Below, piece after piece: positions 45,219 to 57,149 of a stretch of DNA of 64,000 nucleotides. A program made the translations under genes and the position numbers. The stretch is from the NCBI GenBank assembly GCA_949752795.1, contig OX457056.1, positions 202,431,654-202,495,653 on the forward strand, written 5' to 3'. This DNA is from Hyperoodon ampullatus. Lineage: Eukaryota; Chordata; Mammalia; Artiodactyla; Ziphiidae. Position 1 is the first letter of the stretch. Every line of letters starts with the position of its first letter. The notes under the pieces are model-generated. The model saw nothing but the letters and a program-made list of their open reading frames with translations. It searched no databases and was not told where the DNA came from.

Positions 45219-46355
45219 GTAACTCCCTGTCACCTACTTCATCTGATCCTCCTACCCTCTGAAGTCCACAGAGCAGCAGTTATGATGCCCATATTACAGA
45301 GAAAACTAAGCTGCAAACAGGCAAGCTGGATCCTTGGCTAGCAGGTGAGAGAGGTGGGACTAGAAAGGAGACAGGCCTACAGGCTTTAGGCCAGCACCCT
45401 TCCCCTTCCCGTGTGGACCTGGGGAACCCCTCTCAGCTCAAGGATAGGACTCTCAGGCATGAGTGGACTACCCCAGCAGCGGGAGTTTAACTTAGTACTT
45501 AGGAAAGACAGGCATATGAACAAAGGACCAAGAGCACTGAAACTTATAAAGCAAAGGAGGTACATGTAAAAATAAAACATCCTTCTATTTTAATTAGCCC
45601 CAACTCTTCAAGAGGGCCTGCCTGCCCATCTATCTGGGGCATTCCTCCCAATTGTTAGAAGGGTACCTGGAGACACACTGGATAAGAACTCACAAGGATT
45701 TAATCCTGCCTTTACCACCTATTGTCTGTGTAACCTTGAATAACTTTCTTAACCTCTTTAAGCCTCAATTTCCTCAGCCATAAAAGAGGAAAAGGAATAG
45801 TATCTACATCATAGAACAGTTTTGAGGATTAACAGAGAGAATGACTGTGGAAGAACTTACTTGTATATTCTATACATGTCATTTGGAGGGCACTAGTAGC
45901 TAGGAACCTTAGGAATTTCTTAAGATCAGTTTCTCTAACTCTGTTTTCCACAGGAGGAAACTGAGGATCAGAGGATAAATGACAGAGAAAGGGTCACAAA
46001 GTAAGTACAACAGAATTATATCATACAAAGAGATTAGATTTTAAAGTAAACACATAGGTCAAGAATTGAATCATATAGTCAAAACATGATAACTCCTTAA
46101 ATCATCCATAAAATAAGGTAGAGCTGACCTCTCAATAAGTCCAGCTCAGCCAGTTGGGAACCAATTGTTGTTTCAGTGGTTGAGCACCAGATTTGGCAGC
46201 TGGCTTGCTTTTAGGGTCCATGTTGCATGAAAAATGCTTGAATCATTGAACTCACACTTAGTGTAACTGAGATGCCGTCTCCCTTCTCACCCTGCCAGTT
46301 GTTTAAAATGGAGTCGCTCTTTGCTGAGTGCAGACGGCTGTACCGGTCCTAAGTT
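45219..46355. other. Intergenic DNA with MIR pieces
   Basis: 45690-45890 is a forward MIR (attgtctgtgtaaccttgaa taac, cctcaatttcctcagccata aaa). 45930-46010 is a reverse MIR piece. The rest is unassigned. Confidence 0.6.
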
Positions 46356-46369
46356 AAACGTGTCTATGG

Positions 46370-46618
46370 GGCTTCCCTGGTGGCGCAGTGGTTGAGAGTC
46401 CGCCAGCCGATGCAGGGGACACGGGTTCGTGTCCCGGTCTGGGAAGATCCCACATGCCGCGGAGTGGCTGGGTCCGTGAGCCATGGCCGCTGAGCCTTGC
46501 GCATCCGGAGCCTGTGCTCCGCAACGGGAGAGGCCACAACAGTGAGAGGCCCGCGTACCACAAAAAAAATAAATAAAATAAAATAAAATAAAATAAAAAA
46601 AAAAAAAAAAAAACAAAA
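46370..46618 (+). mobile_element. CHR short-form SINE
   Basis: Perfect 14-bp target-site duplication, aaacgtgtctatgg, at 46356-46369 and 46619-46632. The tail is (ataaa)n followed by a long A-run. Confidence 0.96.
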
Positions 46619-46884
46619 AAACGTGTCTATGGTGAGGCTCCATAGAGGTGGAAGCAAGATTCAAACCTAATAGTTGTGCCTTCCTCCCAAGCATTTGTTC
46701 ATCCGGCTAGGAGGTCTTGACTGCTGTCACTGTGGGCCTGCTTCTACCTGAGCCTGGGCTGGGCTGCCCGTCCACAGAGCGCCCCCCAACCCATCCCTCT
46801 CACTCTCAATCTGCTCAGAAAAGGATTCCAGCATGGGCTTTTGATGCTGTGATATTGTGATTTATAATAAGAAATATGTAGTTA

Positions 46885-47688
46885 GTCTTCATCTCCATTT
46901 CTGGCACAGAGCTCCTAAAACCCTTGGAGCTTCATAATTGATAAATGTGTCTTGAGAAACATGTCTTGATATTCATAACAAATAAACCCGTTCAACTACA
47001 CCAGAGTTTATGTTAATGAAGTGACTTTTGGAAAGTACCTAAGGTTGGGGCTGGTTGCCAGGGGAACCAACCTAGTGATCAGAGGGTTGGAACTTTCAGT
47101 TCTACCACCTGACCTCCAGGGAAGGGAGAGGGACTGAAGGCTGAATCCATCACCAATAGTCAATGATTTAATCAATCATGTCTATGTAATGAGGTCTCCA
47201 TAAAAACCCCAAAGGACTGGATTCAGAGAGCTTCCAGGTTGGTGAACCAGAATGAATCCACAGGGCAGAAGGTGGTGTACTCCAAACTCCCCAGGGAGAG
47301 AAGTTCCTGCGTTCAGGACCCTCCCGGACCTCTACCTATGTATCTCTTCACCTGGCTGTTCATTCATATCCTTTAAATACCCTTTGTAATAAACTGGTAA
47401 TCTAGTAAGTAAACTGGTTTCCTAAGTTCCCTGAGCTGCTCTAGCAAATTAATCAAACCAGAGAGGGGTGGCATGGGAACGACCAATTAATTAGCCAGTC
47501 GGTCAGAAGCACAGGTAACAACCTGGACTTACGATTGCCATCTGAAGTGGGGGGCAGTCTTGTGGGACCAAGCCCTTAACCCATAGGATCTGATGCTATT
47601 CTCCAGGTAGATAGTGTCAGAATTGAGTTGAATTGTAGGACACCCAGCTGGTACTGGAGAATTGCTTGGTGGTGTTGAAAAAACATAA
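46885..47688 (+). mobile_element. LTR, copy B (same family as 34483-35980)
   Basis: Uninterrupted copy: gagctcctaaaacccttgga, ggttggaactttcagttcta, tttgtaataaactggtaatc tagtaagtaa, gtcagaattgagttgaattg tagg, ending ggtgttgaaaaaaca. Solo LTR with its own AATAAA and no internal retroviral sequence. Confidence 0.78.
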
Positions 47689-47694
47689 CGGAGA

Positions 47695-47885
47695 TACCCA
47701 CGGAGGGCGATCCACACGTTGATCCCCAGCAAGGGCCTGAAATCCTCGGAAGACAGGATGATAATGAGCCACCAGAGTTCCCAGTCCCTCCTAGTCCCAC
47801 TGAAGGCTGCTTCCACCTCACCCAGCAGGTTGGACTGGATTTTTCTGATGGTCTCCTATCCATAGATAGTGTTTACATCCATGTC
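47695..47885 (-). other. Orphan exon-like segment d, with in-frame stop
   Basis: Minus strand, after a good acceptor (ctccctgtacctcccag). The frame reads DMDVNTIYG, a TAG at 47858-47856, then ETIRKIQSNLLGEVEAAFSG, TRRDWELWWLIIILSSEDF and on to ALRG. The Trp-rich hydrophobic run looks membrane-like. The left end meets LTR copy B. Looks like a decayed exon of an unidentified gene. Confidence 0.3.
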
Positions 47886-48164
47886 CTGGGAGGTACAGGG
47901 AGCAGGGTCAGGACACTAGGAGTAAGTTAAAATTTGAGGGGAAGGGGGTTTCCTGCCCAGAAATCCTAGGGAGAAGGGACAGAGAAATGAGATTCGGTGG
48001 ACTGATGTCTCACATCTGTGACTGTGAGGCCTGGAATCTGACACTCCCATGGGTGTGGCTCAGGCTCTCTGGGAGGCTGGGATTCTGGAGTGGGGGTAGG
48101 ATCTGAGTCTGGGACTCAGAGAGAAATTCCCAGGGGTGGAGGGAGGGTTAAGTCCCCTCTGTGC

Positions 48165-48285
48165 CTGAAGGATGGACTTAAGGAAAGAGTGAAGGTTGTA
48201 CATGTTATTTCCAACGGAGTAGCTGCTGTAGGAAATGGCCTCATACAGCTGCTTATTGTTTATGAAGCTGCAGATGTTCCAGCTC
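48165..48285 (-). other. Orphan exon-like segment c (right border only)
   Basis: Minus strand, after the acceptor ttatctccccag. The frame reads SWNICSFINNKQLYEAISYS then SYSVGNNMYNLHSFLKSIL. No convincing donor is visible, so the left end is arbitrary. No family recognised. Confidence 0.22.
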
Positions 48286-50789
48286 CTGGGGAGATAAGGC
48301 AGGAGGGAGAGTGGGAAAGAACTCAAGAACAGGTCAGAATGTGCAGAAAGGTTGAGAGTCAGTAGAGGACAGGTGGGGGTGTAGAAATTAGGAGAAGATG
48401 GATGGAGGTGAGGGGTCAGGGAGGAGAGAGAAAAATGGAAGAGGGGTCAGAAGCAGATGAGAGGGTACAGGCAGGGGTTGGGTTTGGGGAGTTCTGGGTA
48501 ATGAAAGGGGATGGTTCTTGGAGGGATAGGGCCCAGAAAGTCAGAGTGGGGAGCAAGTTGCATAAAGTGGGGAGGGGTTACAGGTTAGGATAGGATCTTC
48601 CTGAGGAGACCAGAGGTGGCTCCTGGCCTGAGTGACTAGCTTTCAGACATGAGGGGGTGGGCACTGGGTACGGGAAGGGCAACAAACAAGAGGAGTGTGG
48701 TCACACCCAGCGGGAAGCAGGCAGATAGGTGGTGCTGGGAACTGGAGTGATAAAATGAATAGCCCCTGCAGAACTCACACAGGCAGCCTTACAGGTTGAA
48801 GCCAGACAGAAAGAGCACCAGACCGAAGATGAAGGGAAGCATCAGGTACAGTTATGTAGCCAGCCTCATATTTCAAGACCTGGGAGGGGGCCTGGAGGGA
48901 ATGTGGTCTTAGGCTTCAGCCAGACATCCAGGAAGCTACTCACATGTCTTACCTCCCACGTGTGCAGGGCAGGGAGGGGTGGTGGCAGGGTGGCCTCTGG
49001 AGGACAAACTTGCACATGGAGCTCGCCTTATCTTCCTGAAGATGTCCCACTGGCTGTCCTTGTTTTTTAGAGACCAAGAGACCTTGCTCTCACAAGGCTA
49101 GGTCTAAGTGGGAGTAGAGGCAGAGTGGTGAGACAGAAGGGACCCAATTAGCCAGCACCTCCTGGACAAAGGGAGACAGCCTCTCCCATGTCCCTCCTTA
49201 TACTATCCAGAAAGCATCATGATATACTGATATGGGACAGGAGGGCTCCAGTGGGGTACTCCAGAGCCTCTCTGCTTTGCTGCTAGACTGGCCTACTTAA
49301 TTTGCAGTTTCCTAGCTCTTAACCCTCCCGCTCCTCCAAACCGGTCCTCCCAATCCTCCAAACCAGTCCTCCCACACATCCTACTTCACAGTCCCGCCAC
49401 TCCCACCCTGGTGGGCTTTGAAGCATCTCCTGGGGTGACCTCCTGGCAGTGAGCAGGCTGGGAAAGGGGAGATGGAAGGACTGTTTCTGGTCTAACAGGT
49501 GGCTGGGGAGTGAGACGTCTTAGCCCCGCCCCCCCCAACCTTCCAGGGCCTCTTGACATATCACAATAGCTACTCTTTACTGAAAGCTTACTCTGTGCCA
49601 GGCATTCTCTAAACTCTCTGTATCATTTCATCCTCCTAACAGTCCTCTAAGACAGGTGCTATTATTATCCCCATTTTAGAGATGAGGAAACAAGCTCAAG
49701 GAGATTAAATAACTTGTTCAGTGTTACCCACCTATAAGTGGTTGGGCCAGGATTCAAAAAAGGGGTGTCTCTAGCAAGAGCCCGTGCTCTGGACCACTGT
49801 GCGGTGATTACTTCAGGGGTCCCTATTTTAGTTCATGGCACCAGTGTCCTCCCAGTTCCTCCAAACCTTAACATTGCCTTCCATCCTTCCCACCTACTCA
49901 CTCCCCATATTCAATAAACTGCCAAATTGTATCTATACTCCTGCTTCTCTCCCCAGTCCCACCACAAACACCCTAATTCAGGTCTTTATTACCTCCCACC
50001 AGGATTTTGTCTCTCTTATGGTTAGTATTGGTTGTTATAAAGGTACTGTGAGTACATTAAAGGAAGTTTGAAAAATGGCAAAGAGAAGAAAAATCCACCC
50101 AGAATCCAATCATCTTATTCCCACCATTGTACTTTCTTCCCATGTATTGATACTTTTTCCCCAGGCATAGACCTTTTACATAATTGCAGACATTTTGTAT
50201 GATAATTTATCATCCTACTTTTTCAGTTAACATTGATCGTAAGTGTATTTTTCACATTCTTTTAACCTCTTGGTAAATATCATTTTGATGGCTGTATAGC
50301 ATTCCATTCTTAGAATGTCCCATAGTCAACCAAGCCATTCTCCTATCCATCACTTTCAGGAGTTTCCAAATTTTCTATATTATAAGTAATGCTGTGATTC
50401 TCAGAAATGAAATTAGTGGGTCAAATATTGTGCACATTAATACAAGTTGCTTTTCTGAGAGATTAGTTTACTTAAAGTGTATGAGATTCTAGTCTCTTCA
50501 CATCCTTTTCAGCATTGAGTAGGATCACTGAAAATCTTTGCCTCTTTAGTATGATTTTATTTACATAATTCAAAAACCAGGCAAAATCAATCATGGTGTT
50601 AAAAATTAGGACTGTGCTTACCCTTGCAGGGGAAAAATGATTGGGAAGGGTCATGAGGAAGACTTCAGGGCGCCGGTAATGTTCTACTTCTTGATCTCAG
50701 TGCTGGTTCAGTTTGTGTGTTCAGTTGGAGAAAAGTTGTCAAGTTGTATTTTTATGATATGTGTACTTTTCTGTATGTTACATTTCAAA
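48286..50789. other. Intergenic DNA
   Basis: G/A-rich to 48600, then unique-looking. Weak exon-like minus-strand stretches lie near 48785-48860 (hydrophobic LMLPFIFGLVLFLSGFNL) and 49000-49075. 49560-49810 is a reverse MIR (ctctgtgccaggcattctct, ttattatccccattttagag). 50000-50790 is AT-rich and unassigned. Confidence 0.45.
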
Positions 50790-51114
50790 GCATAGTTTAC
50801 CAAGTGCACCAAAAGCATAAGCAACAAACGAAAAAATAGATAATTTGGACTTCATCAAAGTTTAAAACTTTTGTGCTTCAAAAGACACTCTCATAAAAGC
50901 AAAAAGACAACCCACAGAATGGGAGAAAACATTTGCAAACCATACATCTGATAAAAGACTTGCATCTACAATGTATAAATAACTCTTAAAACACAAAAAA
51001 TATGAAAAAGAAAATATATATAATTGAATCACTTTGCTGTACACTTGAAGCACAACATTGTATATTAACTATACCTCAAAAAAAAAACAATAAAAAGACA
51101 ATTAAAAAATGGGC

Positions 51115-51398
51115 GGGCTTCCCTGGTGGCGCAGTGGTTGAGAGTCTGCCTGCCGATGCAGGGGACACGGGTTCGTGCCCCGGTCTGGGAAGATCCCACA
51201 TGCCGCGGAGCAACTGGGCCCGTGAGCCAAAATTACTGAGCCTGCGCGTCTGGAGCCTGTGCTCCGCAACAAGAGAGGCCACGATAGTGAGAGGCCCGTG
51301 CACCGCGATGAAGAGTGGCCCCCGCTCGCCACAACTAGAGAAAGTCCTCGCACAGAAACGAAGACCCAACACAGCCAAAAATAAATAAATAAATAAAG
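51115..51398 (+). mobile_element. CHR SINE, short-form head with long-form tail
   Basis: Starts gggcttccctggtggcgcag with the gttgagagtctgcc variant of the short form, but continues with cgatgaagagtggcccccgc and tcgcacagaaacgaagaccc of the long form. An intermediate subfamily. Confidence 0.92.
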
Positions 51399-51580
51399 CA
51401 AACCGTCAACAAGTAAAAATAAACACTATAAAAAAAAAAGCATTACTTACAGGCATATCAAAATAATGTCTGTGTATACTTGATTTCCACTCAATTTAAA
51501 AAAAAAAAAAAATGGGCAAAGGATCTAAAGAGACATTTTTCCAAAGAAGGTATACAAATGGCTAATAAAAGATGCTCAGT

Positions 51581-51893
51581 GGGGACTTCCCTGGTGGCAC
51601 AGTGGTTAAGAATCCACCTGCCAATGTAGGGGACATGGGTTCAAGCTCTGGTCCAGGAAGATCCCACATGCCGCGGAGCAGCTAAGTCCGTGTGCCACAA
51701 CTACTGAGCCTGCGCTCTAGAGCCTGTGAGCCACAACTACTGAGCCTGCATGCCTAGAGCCCATGCTCCACCACAATGAGAAGCCCGTGCACCGCAACGA
51801 AGAGTAGCTCCTGATCGCTGCAACTAGAGAAAGCCCTCGCACAGCAATGAAGACCCAATGCAGCCAAAAATAAAAATTAATTAATTAAAAGAA
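51581..51893 (+). mobile_element. CHR-type SINE, long form
   Basis: A 14-bp target-site duplication at 51567-51580 (aaaagatgctcagt) and 51894-51907 (aaaagatgctcaat) with one mismatch, inside the old L1. Confidence 0.95.
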
Positions 51894-52721
51894 AAAAGAT
51901 GCTCAATGTCATTAGTCATCAGGGAAATGTAGATCAAAACCATGATGAGATACTACTTTGCACACTCCAAGATGGCTATGATTAAAAAAAAAAACAGGTG
52001 ATAACAAGTGTTGGGGAGGATATAGAGAAATTAGAACTTTCATATATTGCTCATGGGACTGTAAAGTGGTGCAGTCACTCTGGAAAACAGTCTGGCAGTT
52101 GCTCAAAAGGTTAAACATAGAGTTACCATATGACCCAGCAATTCCACTTGTAAGATTTTAAATACCATAGAAGAAATCAGAAAGGAAAGAGTGAATAATA
52201 AAAAAAGAAAAAAAATGAAGAGTGATCAAGTTTACTACATATAGACTAAATTTATAACTTTGGTATATGTGTGTGTAAATAAAAAGGTAGATCCTGACTC
52301 CCTACCCCCTACACCCGCCAAAAAAAAAAGCAGGTGTGCTGGGAAATACATTTGCGCAAATATGATGAATTACAATCTTTTTGTACAATTAAGGTATATA
52401 CCCAAGGGAAATCAAAATATGTATCTAATCAAATATGTGTACCCAAATGTTCATAGCAGCATTATTCATAGCAGACAGAAAGTAGAAACAACCCAAATGT
52501 CCCTCAACTGATGAATGGCTAAATAAGCTGTAGTATATTCATACAATGGAAAATTATACTTGGCAATAAAAAGAAATGAAATACTGATACATGGGGCAAC
52601 ACGGATGAAACTTGAAAATATGCTGCTAAGTGATAGAAGCTAGGCACAAAAGACCATATATTGTATGAATCCATTTATATGACATGTCTAGAATAGGCAA
52701 ATTAATAAAGATATAAAGTAG

Positions 52722-52900
52722 TGGTGCAGTGGTTAAAACTCTGCACTCCCAATGCAGTGAGCGGGGGTTTGATCCCCGGTCAGGGAACTAGATCCCACAT
52801 GCATGCCGCAACTAAGAGTTCGCATGCCACAACTAAGAAGCCTGCAAGCCTCAACTAAGACCCGGCGCAAACAAATAAATAAATAAACATTAAAAAGTAA
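52722..52900 (+). mobile_element. CHR-1-like SINE, 5' truncated
   Basis: Begins tggtgcagtggttaaaactc, lacking gggacttccc. A 15-bp target-site duplication at 52707-52721 and 52901-52915 has one mismatch (aaagatataaagtag and aaagacataaagtag). Confidence 0.92.
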
Positions 52901-53187
52901 AAAGACATAAAGTAGATTAGTAGTTGCCTGGGGCTGGGATAGTGGGGGGAAATGCTGCATGACTGCTGTTGGGTATGGGTTTTCTTTTCGAAGTGATGAA
53001 AATGTTTTAAAATAGGTTTTGGAGATGTTTGCACAACACTTAAGAATATACTAAAAGCCATTGAACTGTACACTTTAAATGGGTGAATTGTATGGTGTGT
53101 AAATTATATCTCAATAAAGCTGTTACGTATTTTTTAAATTTACTAAAAGAAATCTTTGTTTAATAGACAAAAAAGAGCTATATTATT

Positions 53188-53496
53188 ATTTTAAAATTTA
53201 TTTTATTTTATTTTTGGCTGCATTGGGTCTTTGTTGCTGTGGGGGCTTTCTCTAGTTGCGGTGAGCGGGGGCTACTCTCTGTTGAGGTGCTTAGGCTTCT
53301 CATTGTGGTGGCTGCTCTTGTTACGGAGCACAGGCTCTAGATGCACAGGCTTCAGTAGTTGTGGCTCGTGGGTTCTAGAGTGCAGGCTCAGTAGTTGTGG
53401 CACATGGGCTTGTGGTATCTTCCCGGACCAGGGCTCAAACCTGTATCCCCTGCATTGGCAGGCGGATTCTTAACCACTGTGCCACCAGGGAAGCCC
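53188..53496 (-). mobile_element. CHR-type SINE, long form
   Basis: Reverse copy with a (tttta)n tail at the left and ccaccagggaagccc at the right. A 15-bp target-site duplication at 53173-53187 and 53497-53511 has one mismatch (aagagctatattatt and aagagccatattatt). Confidence 0.95.
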
Positions 53497-53511
53497 AAGA
53501 GCCATATTATT

Positions 53512-54205
53512 TAAATATACATTCAATTACTATATTTTTATGTGTTTTAGTCTTAGTGCTTCCTCCTCTGAAATTGTCCTTTACCCTTTTATCTAGTGAG
53601 GAGACTCTTTATTAAACTTATTTTGCATTAATTAATTGTACAGAAAGATTGTAACTCATCATATTTGTTGCAAATATATTTCCCAGCACGCCTGCTTTTT
53701 TTTTTGGCCGGTGTAAAGGGTAGAGAGTCAGGATCTACTTTTTCATTTACACACACATATACCAAAGTTATAAATTCAGTCTATATGTAGCAAAATTGAT
53801 CACTCTTTCCGTTTTTTTTTTTCTTTTTTTATTATTCACTCTTTTCCTTTCTGATTTCTTCTATGGTATTTAAAATCTTACAAGTTTATCCTTTCCATAC
53901 ATACTTCTAGAAAGGTGATGAACAGTATTTCATTTTATTTTCATCTAATTTTATTTGCTTACATTTAATTCTTTAATCTTATACAATTTATTTTATGATA
54001 AGATAGGATCTCTTTGTTTTGTTTTTTTAAGTTGCTAGTAGCATGGGCTTCTCGGCCCCGTACTTGGTCCCCCTTCTCTAGTTCTATACACCATGCTAAA
54101 CCAATCTTACTTTAAAAAAAAGTATCTAACTAAGTCACTTCTCTGTTCAAAAACAGTTGGTGGCTTCCCACTCCCTATAAAATTAAGTCTAAACTTATCA
54201 GCTTG
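53512..54205. other. Intergenic DNA
   Basis: 53660-53880 mirrors 52200-52345 in reverse: gcacgcctgctttttttttt and agagtcaggatctacttttt against the forward copy. It is a ~200 bp inverted repeat around the SINE-rich L1 block. The rest is AT-rich. Confidence 0.55.
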
Positions 54206-54331
54206 GGAATTCCCTGGCCGTCTAGTGGTTACGACTCCAAGCTTTCAATGCAGAGGGCCTAGGTTTGATCCCTGGTCTGGGAACTAAGATCCCACGAGCC
54301 GCACAGTGCGGCCCCAAAAAATAAAATAAAC
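54206..54331 (+). mobile_element. Minimal tRNA-type SINE (CHR-1-like)
   Basis: Reads ggaattccctggccgtctag to gcacagtgcggccccaaaaa. A 15-bp target-site duplication, aaacttatcagcttg and aaacttctcagcttg (one mismatch), brackets it. Confidence 0.92.
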
Positions 54332-55237
54332 AAACTTCTCAGCTTGTCATTCAAAACTCTCTACAATCTAGAAAGACTATGGAGGGCAGTTTTGCTGATT
54401 CCTTCTCTCCTATCCAGCAAAGTACCCACCATTCCTTCCCTTGACCATCCCATTTCAGTACCTTTCCTAAAGCTATCCCTCTACTTAGAATGTCTGTCGA
54501 TCCTTGACAAAATTACCTGTCACAGGTCTACCTCCATTCCACAATCACAACCAATTTCACCTTCAGCAAGAAGTGTTCCCAGATCACTTTGGTCAAAATG
54601 AATTTCTCTCCCTGTAAGTCTAAAGCACTTTGCAGGTTTCTAATCCTGCTCGCTGATGTGTGCTTTTACTCAACGTGTGGCTATGTCTGACTTTCCCGTT
54701 TGGGGAGTTTCAGGAGGGCAGGGACCAGGTCTTAACCATGACCACCTTAGACCCTGCAGTGACAGTCCATTACATTTGGATGAAATTCAAAATCCTTGCT
54801 ATCTTTGTGATCTTAGGCAAGTTGCTTGGCCTCTCTGGCACTTAGTTTCCTCATATTAATGGGAGATAATAACAGTACCCACAACACAGAGCTGTGCTCA
54901 GCTTTCGATGAGATAATAATTGATATAAAGCATTTCTCACAATACCTGGTGCAGAATGAATGTTAACTGCTATTGTCATCATCGTTACTGACACCATGGC
55001 ATTGTCCCATCTGGCCTCAGCCTCTCTCTTGCCACCACTTTCCCTTGCTCACCAGGCCCAGAACCCACTGGTGTTCTATTCTTCCAACCCACTAAGCACT
55101 TCCCAGCATCAGGACCTGTTTCCTCCCCATGAAATCCCCCTCTGGTCGAGTCCTCCTAATCCTTCAAGTCTCAGCTGATACATCACTCCCTTAGAGAGGC
55201 CTTCTTTAACACACCAGTTTAAATTAGGTCTCTCTCT
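54332..55237 (+). repeat. L2 fragments with a MIR between
   Basis: 54340-54660 and 55020-55210 carry L2 body text (ctacaatctagaaagactat, cttagagaggccttctttaa). 54775-54965 is a MIR (atctttgtgatcttaggcaa gttgcttggcctctctggc). Confidence 0.65.
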
Positions 55238-55365
55238 GGGACTTCCCTGGCAGTCCAGTGGTTAAGACTCTGCGCTTCCGTTGCAGGGGGCATGGGTTTG
55301 ATCCCCGGTTGGGGAACCAAGATCCCCACATGCTGTGTGGCACAGCCAAAAAAAAAAAAAAAAAA
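55238..55365 (+). mobile_element. Minimal tRNA-type SINE (CHR-1-like)
   Basis: Reads gggacttccctggcagtcca to gctgtgtggcacagccaaaa with an A-run of 19. Inserted within L2. Confidence 0.9.
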
Positions 55366-55606
55366 GGTCTCTATTATATATCTAACCTGCACTATTCAGT
55401 TATATATAAATTGTAATTGCATATATATGTAACTGTTTGTTTAATATCTATTTCCCCACCCAACTCTGTAAGTCATGTTTTCTTATCTACTGTTCCATCT
55501 CCAGTTCCTGGCATGTTGTAGATGCTCACTAAATGTAGCTTGACTGGCTGAATGAATGAATAGACAGAGTACTTTATATAGCAGGTACTCAATAAATGTT
55601 TGGACT
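55366..55606 (+). repeat. L2 3' end
   Basis: Continues the L2: cccacccaactctgtaagtc, tccagttcctggcatgttgt agatgctcac, ending with a duplicated terminus gtactcaataaatgtttgg. Confidence 0.7.
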
Positions 55607-55717
55607 TTTTTTGGCTGCGTGGCTTGCGGGATCTTAATTTCCCCGATCAGGGATAGAACCTGGACCCTTCACAGCGAAAGTGCCGAGTCCTAACCATCGG
55701 ACTGCCAGGGAATTCCC
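55607..55717 (-). mobile_element. Minimal tRNA-type SINE (CHR-1-like)
   Basis: Reverse copy. A 16-bp target-site duplication at 55591-55606 and 55718-55733 (aataaatgtttggact and aataaatgtttgaact, one mismatch), at the L2 terminus. Confidence 0.93.
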
Positions 55718-55829
55718 AATAAATGTTTGAACTTTAATTCAAGTTAACCCTAGATCCTCTGCCATAGTAAACGCACTCAGACCTGGGCTTCAGAGGTGGG
55801 AACATGAGTTTGCAGAGATCACACCGAAA

Positions 55830-56250
55830 TATAAAGCCAAGAAAAATTCTGCACACATAAGATAGGAGAAAGGAATAAAAATGTTCATAGGAAGGCTCTT
55901 CATGAGAGCAGAAACCATGGTAGAAACAACCCAGATGTCCAGTGACAGGAGAATGAAGAACTGTGGTATAGTCACATAGTGGAATACTACACAGCCCTCA
56001 AAATGCATGAACTGCAGCAATATGAATCTTAGTAATATTAAGTAAAAATAATAAGCAGCCGAAAACCACATACAGTATTCCTCTATAATAAGGTTAAAAA
56101 AAACTAAAAAAAAAATTGGAAATACATAAAGCTAAAGCTAAGATAAACTTATAAAAAGGAAAAAAGAATGGTGGATACCTCGGGAGGAGGATGCATTTCA
56201 GTTATTGCCAAGGTCCTAGCTTTCATATGCTAAGTTCTTATGACAGTACT
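55830..56250 (+). mobile_element. Old L1 fragment
   Basis: L1M-like: aaatgttcataggaaggctc, acaacccagatgtccagtga, agtggaatactacacagccc. Heavily diverged. Confidence 0.65.
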
Positions 56251-56830
56251 ATAATTAAATAAATGTGTCCTGTGCATAGGGCAATGAAAAGTGTGCCATG
56301 AAACAAGGGTATGATTAATCTAATTCTGTGCACCTGACATCCATTAAAGGCAAGGGAGAGAAATTATGCCTACTTCCTCCAGGTAGCCTTATTTGTTTGG
56401 GGGAGAGGGGGAAAAGTTTCTTCCTTCCCAACCCTCTCTGGGACTTTTCTCTAGGGACTGTCTCTAGGTTCTCCTCCTGGAGAGGTGAGCTGCTGGCACA
56501 GAGATGGGGCAGCAGGGAGAGGAGTAATCCAGGGTTTAGCTACTTCAGGAAGAGGGTCCTGGAATTGGTGGAGTAGGAACCTAGAGGTGGGTCAGCTTCC
56601 ATTACCATTCAGCTCCCCCCATTCCCTAGGCTAAGAACTACAGGGTGTGTAGTCTGTCATTCATTTCCTGTTCTTCATTGAAGACCTCTGGATGGAGTGG
56701 AAAGAAGCCTAAGAGGTGGGTCCTGAGAGAATGGGACTGTGGCCACATGGCAGAGTGTTGTAGGCATTCTGGGTACTGGAGAGCTGGGTCCAGCGGAGGC
56801 CAAAACCACCATCTTCAAAATTCAGTTTGG
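56251..56830. other. Intergenic DNA
   Basis: Unique-looking, no gene or repeat recognised. Confidence 0.45.
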
Positions 56831-57149
56831 GGACTTCCCTGGTGATGCAGTGGTTAAGAATCCGCCTGCCAATGCAGGGGACACGGGTTCGAGCCCTGGT
56901 CCAGGAAGATCCCACATGCCGCGGAGCAACTAAGCCCGTGCGCCACAACTACTGAGCCTGCACTCTAGAGCCCTCGAGCCACAACTACTGAAGCAGGTGC
57001 GCCAAGAGCCCATGCTCCGCAACGAGAAGCCACCACAATGAGAAGCCCGCGCACCACAACCGAGAGTAGCCCCCGCTCACCGCAACTAGAGAAAGCCTGC
57101 ACACAGCAACGAAGACCCAATGCAGCCAAAAATAAATAAATTAATTAAA
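56831..57149 (+). mobile_element. CHR-type SINE, long form
   Basis: Reads ggacttccctggtgatgcag to gcagccaaaaataaataaat. Flanks aaattcagtttgg and aaattccatttgg form a 13-bp duplication with two mismatches. Confidence 0.94.

Larger units (their letters stand above)
50790..53130 (+). mobile_element. Old L1 3' half, split by three SINEs
   Basis: Continuous L1M-like text in four pieces: gcataagcaacaaacgaaaa aatagataa, gacaacccacagaatgggag aaaac, [SINE], aaaagatgctcaatgtcatt agtcat, agagttaccatatgacccag caattcc, tcatagcagcattattcata, [SINE], ggtgaattgtatggtgtgta aattatatctcaataaagc. Strongly diverged, no usable ORF2. Confidence 0.85.
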
